Positions 62,581 to 64,000 of a stretch of DNA of 64,000 bases are shown here, piece by piece. The DNA is from G963667915 sp965197385 (GTDB lineage: Bacteria > Acidobacteriota > Vicinamibacteria > Vicinamibacterales > UBA823). The position numbers and the translations under genes are program-made. The notes under the pieces are model-generated. The model had not been told where the DNA came from. It saw nothing but the letters and a program-made list of their open reading frames with translations, and ran no database searches. Location of the stretch: positions 1,054,001 through 1,118,000 of the forward strand of contig CBDANA010000009.1 in assembly GCA_965197385.1 (NCBI GenBank), given 5' to 3'. Position 1 is the first letter of the stretch. Each line of letters opens with the position of its first letter.

Positions 62581-63483
62581 TCACTCGTCGCTGGGGAGCA
62601 GCCCGACCGTCAGATGTGACGGAAACTCAGCCGAGCGGTAGATCCGCTGGATAGCGATCTGATAGTCGGAGTCGGTCGCCGTGTAGATGTCGACGAACGT
62701 CTGTGGGTTCCGGTCGATCACCGGAAACCAGGTGCTCTGCACCTGCACCATGATCCGGTGCCCCGCCTTGAAGGTGTGATAGCGGTCGCGCAGATCGAAC
62801 TCGATTCCAGTGAGCTGGCCCGGCACCATCGGCTCGGGGTTCGTGTAGCTGTTGCGGAACTTGCCCCGGAACACCTCGCCCGCCAGGAGCATCTGGAAAT
62901 CGCTCATCGGCACGTCGCAGGCATTGCCGACCGCGTCGCCCGGATAGACGTCGATCAGCTTCAGGATCCAGTCCGAGTCGGTGCCGCTCGTCGAAGCGAA
63001 CAGCGAGGCGACAATCGGGCCGGCGATGGTCACCTCCTCGGCCAGCACCTCGGTCTGGTAGACGAGGACGTCGGGCCGGGTCGAGGCGAACCGCTGGTCC
63101 TCGATCATCCACAGGTGGCCCTGGGTCGTGCGAATCTCCGACGAGAAGGGAACGGGCTTGTCCGGATCGCTGATGTATTCGTCGTACGCGTCGGCCGACC
63201 GGCCGACCGGCCGGCCGGCGGCTCGAACGAGAGCCGCCCGTTCGGATGGAAATACAGGCCGGTCGGCGTCGCTGCGGGCGGTGGCCAGGCGTCGTAGGTC
63301 TTCCAGACGTTCGACCCGGTCTCGAACACGATCGCCTCCGCCGCGTCATCACGCCAGTCGCCCTGGTCCTTCAGGTAATGGCTGAAGAACGGGTACTGGA
63401 CGTTCCGCTGAAAGTCGCGCGACGTTTTCGAGCCGAACTCGATACAGCCGAGCGAATCCCCGTCCATGCTGCGCCAGCCACGC
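62581..63483 (-). pseudogene. CocE/NonD-type hydrolase, C-terminal part, frameshifted and N-truncated
   Basis: The first visible part reads GDSLGCIEFGSKTSRDFQRN and VQYPFFSHYLKDQGDW, from the region after the alpha/beta core of CocE-type (X-Pro dipeptidyl-peptidase S15) hydrolases. A slip in the GGCCGACC repeats near 63200 shifts the frame. The C-terminal jelly-roll then follows with QTEVLAEEVTIAGPIVASLF and RYHTFKAGHRIMVQVQSTWF. The catalytic half is missing because the gene ends at a junction near 63483 with an unrelated propeller gene. Confidence 0.8.
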
Positions 63484-64000
63484 GGCGGCCTCGCCGGACG
63501 GCAGCCGCTTCTACATCACGAACGAAGTGGACCATACGCTGGACGCCGTCGACGCCAGGACCCTGGAGATCACGCACAAGGTGCCACTCAGCGGCCGCCC
63601 GAACAACGTGGCCATCCGCGGCGATGGCCGCCGGGTCTACGTCGCCATCGTCTCGTCGCCCGGCGCCGTCGATGTCATCGACACAATCTCGATGGAGCGG
63701 GTCAAGAGCGTCTCGACGCGGGGTGGCGTCCACAACACCTTCATGACGCCGGACAGCAAGCACGTCATCGCCGGGTCGATCGCGGGGCGCAACCTGACGG
63801 TCATCGATGCCGAGAGCGAGGAGGCGATCTGGACGCTGTTCTTCGACGCCGGTGTGCGGCCGATGTCGTTTGAGACGAACCCGGACGGATCGACGCGCCG
63901 GATCTTCGTGCAGCTTTCCAACTTCCACGGGTTCGCGATCGTCGATTTCGACCGGCGGCGCGAGGTGATGGACCGGATCGAGTTACCGGAGGTGCCTGAA
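63484..64000 (+). pseudogene. YncE-like beta-propeller protein, N-truncated, runs off window
   Basis: From the junction near 63483 the frame is SPDGSRFYITNEVDHTLDAV, then SGRPNNVAIRGDGRRVYVAI, TRGGVHNTFMTPDSKHVIAG and GVRPMSFETNPDGSTRRIFV. These are repeated YVTN/YncE propeller blades. The beginning, with any signal peptide, is absent, and the open frame continues past the window end. Whether an internal start makes a product is unknown. Confidence 0.7.

Overview
The window looks like a chromosomal segment of a high-GC Acidobacteriota bacterium, most likely Vicinamibacteria or a relative. The best evidence is a PadR regulator overlapping an ADOP-type MacB permease, a pair typical of Acidobacteria. 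Many exported hydrolases and beta-propellers and a DUF5916 outer-membrane protein agree with this. Taxonomy is inferred from gene content only.

Layout. 1-5.2 kb: surE (cut by the window edge), an exported PIG-L deacetylase, ferrochelatase and a bacilliredoxin. 5.3-6.5 kb: a broken IS481-type element. 6.6-10.7 kb: a heat-shock operon hspR-dnaJ-clpB behind a sigma70 promoter with a palindromic operator. 10.7-12.9 kb: a MITE-like repeat, a CDGSH protein, rho with its promoter, and repeat fragments. 12.9-18.3 kb: a transposon graveyard, in which an intact IS5 element lies beside a PadR-ADOP pair that was split by an IS3 element, itself split by an IS110 element. 18.4-30.1 kb: agmatinase-like ureohydrolase, Mut7-C and SixA proteins, a frameshifted MFS transporter, sulfatase, SMP-30 lactonase, DUF5916 protein, large exported alpha/beta hydrolase and a frameshifted OsmC. 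30.2-37 kb: a glycosyltransferase operon, exported nuclease-fold enzyme, NYN-LOTUS protein and cyclophilin. 37.3-44.2 kb: exported hydantoinase-like enzyme, sorbosone-type dehydrogenase, the primary sigma factor RpoD, and a transaldolase with EF-hands. 44.2-48.4 kb: an eroding region with a second, defective IS5 copy inside a beta-propeller gene. 48.5-56.1 kb: hydrolase-cupin fusion, a four-gene MacAB-type export operon and an amidase. 56.2-64 kb: exported redox enzymes (heme/copper monooxygenase, Tat-exported HD protein), a Tat-exported aminotransferase, an RraA-like protein and fused gene remnants.

Three things stand out. First, the IS110 element sits in a known pre-insertion site (the IS3 transposase gene). 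Its downstream non-coding segment carries two short stretches matching the two halves of that site in the order and orientation expected of a bridge/seek RNA target-binding loop. Second, a family of palindromic, MITE-like repeats recurs through the window, and its ends (TAGCAGCCCGTGG) repeatedly supply the stop codons of neighbouring genes. Third, several exported-enzyme genes share a promoter of the form TTGTCN-17-TACAAT followed by a GG(C)C-rich start.

Many genes carry single-base frameshifts or stop codons. Some of the frameshifts could be assembly errors in GC-rich homopolymers. The insertion-split genes, in-frame stops and internal deletions look like real genome erosion.
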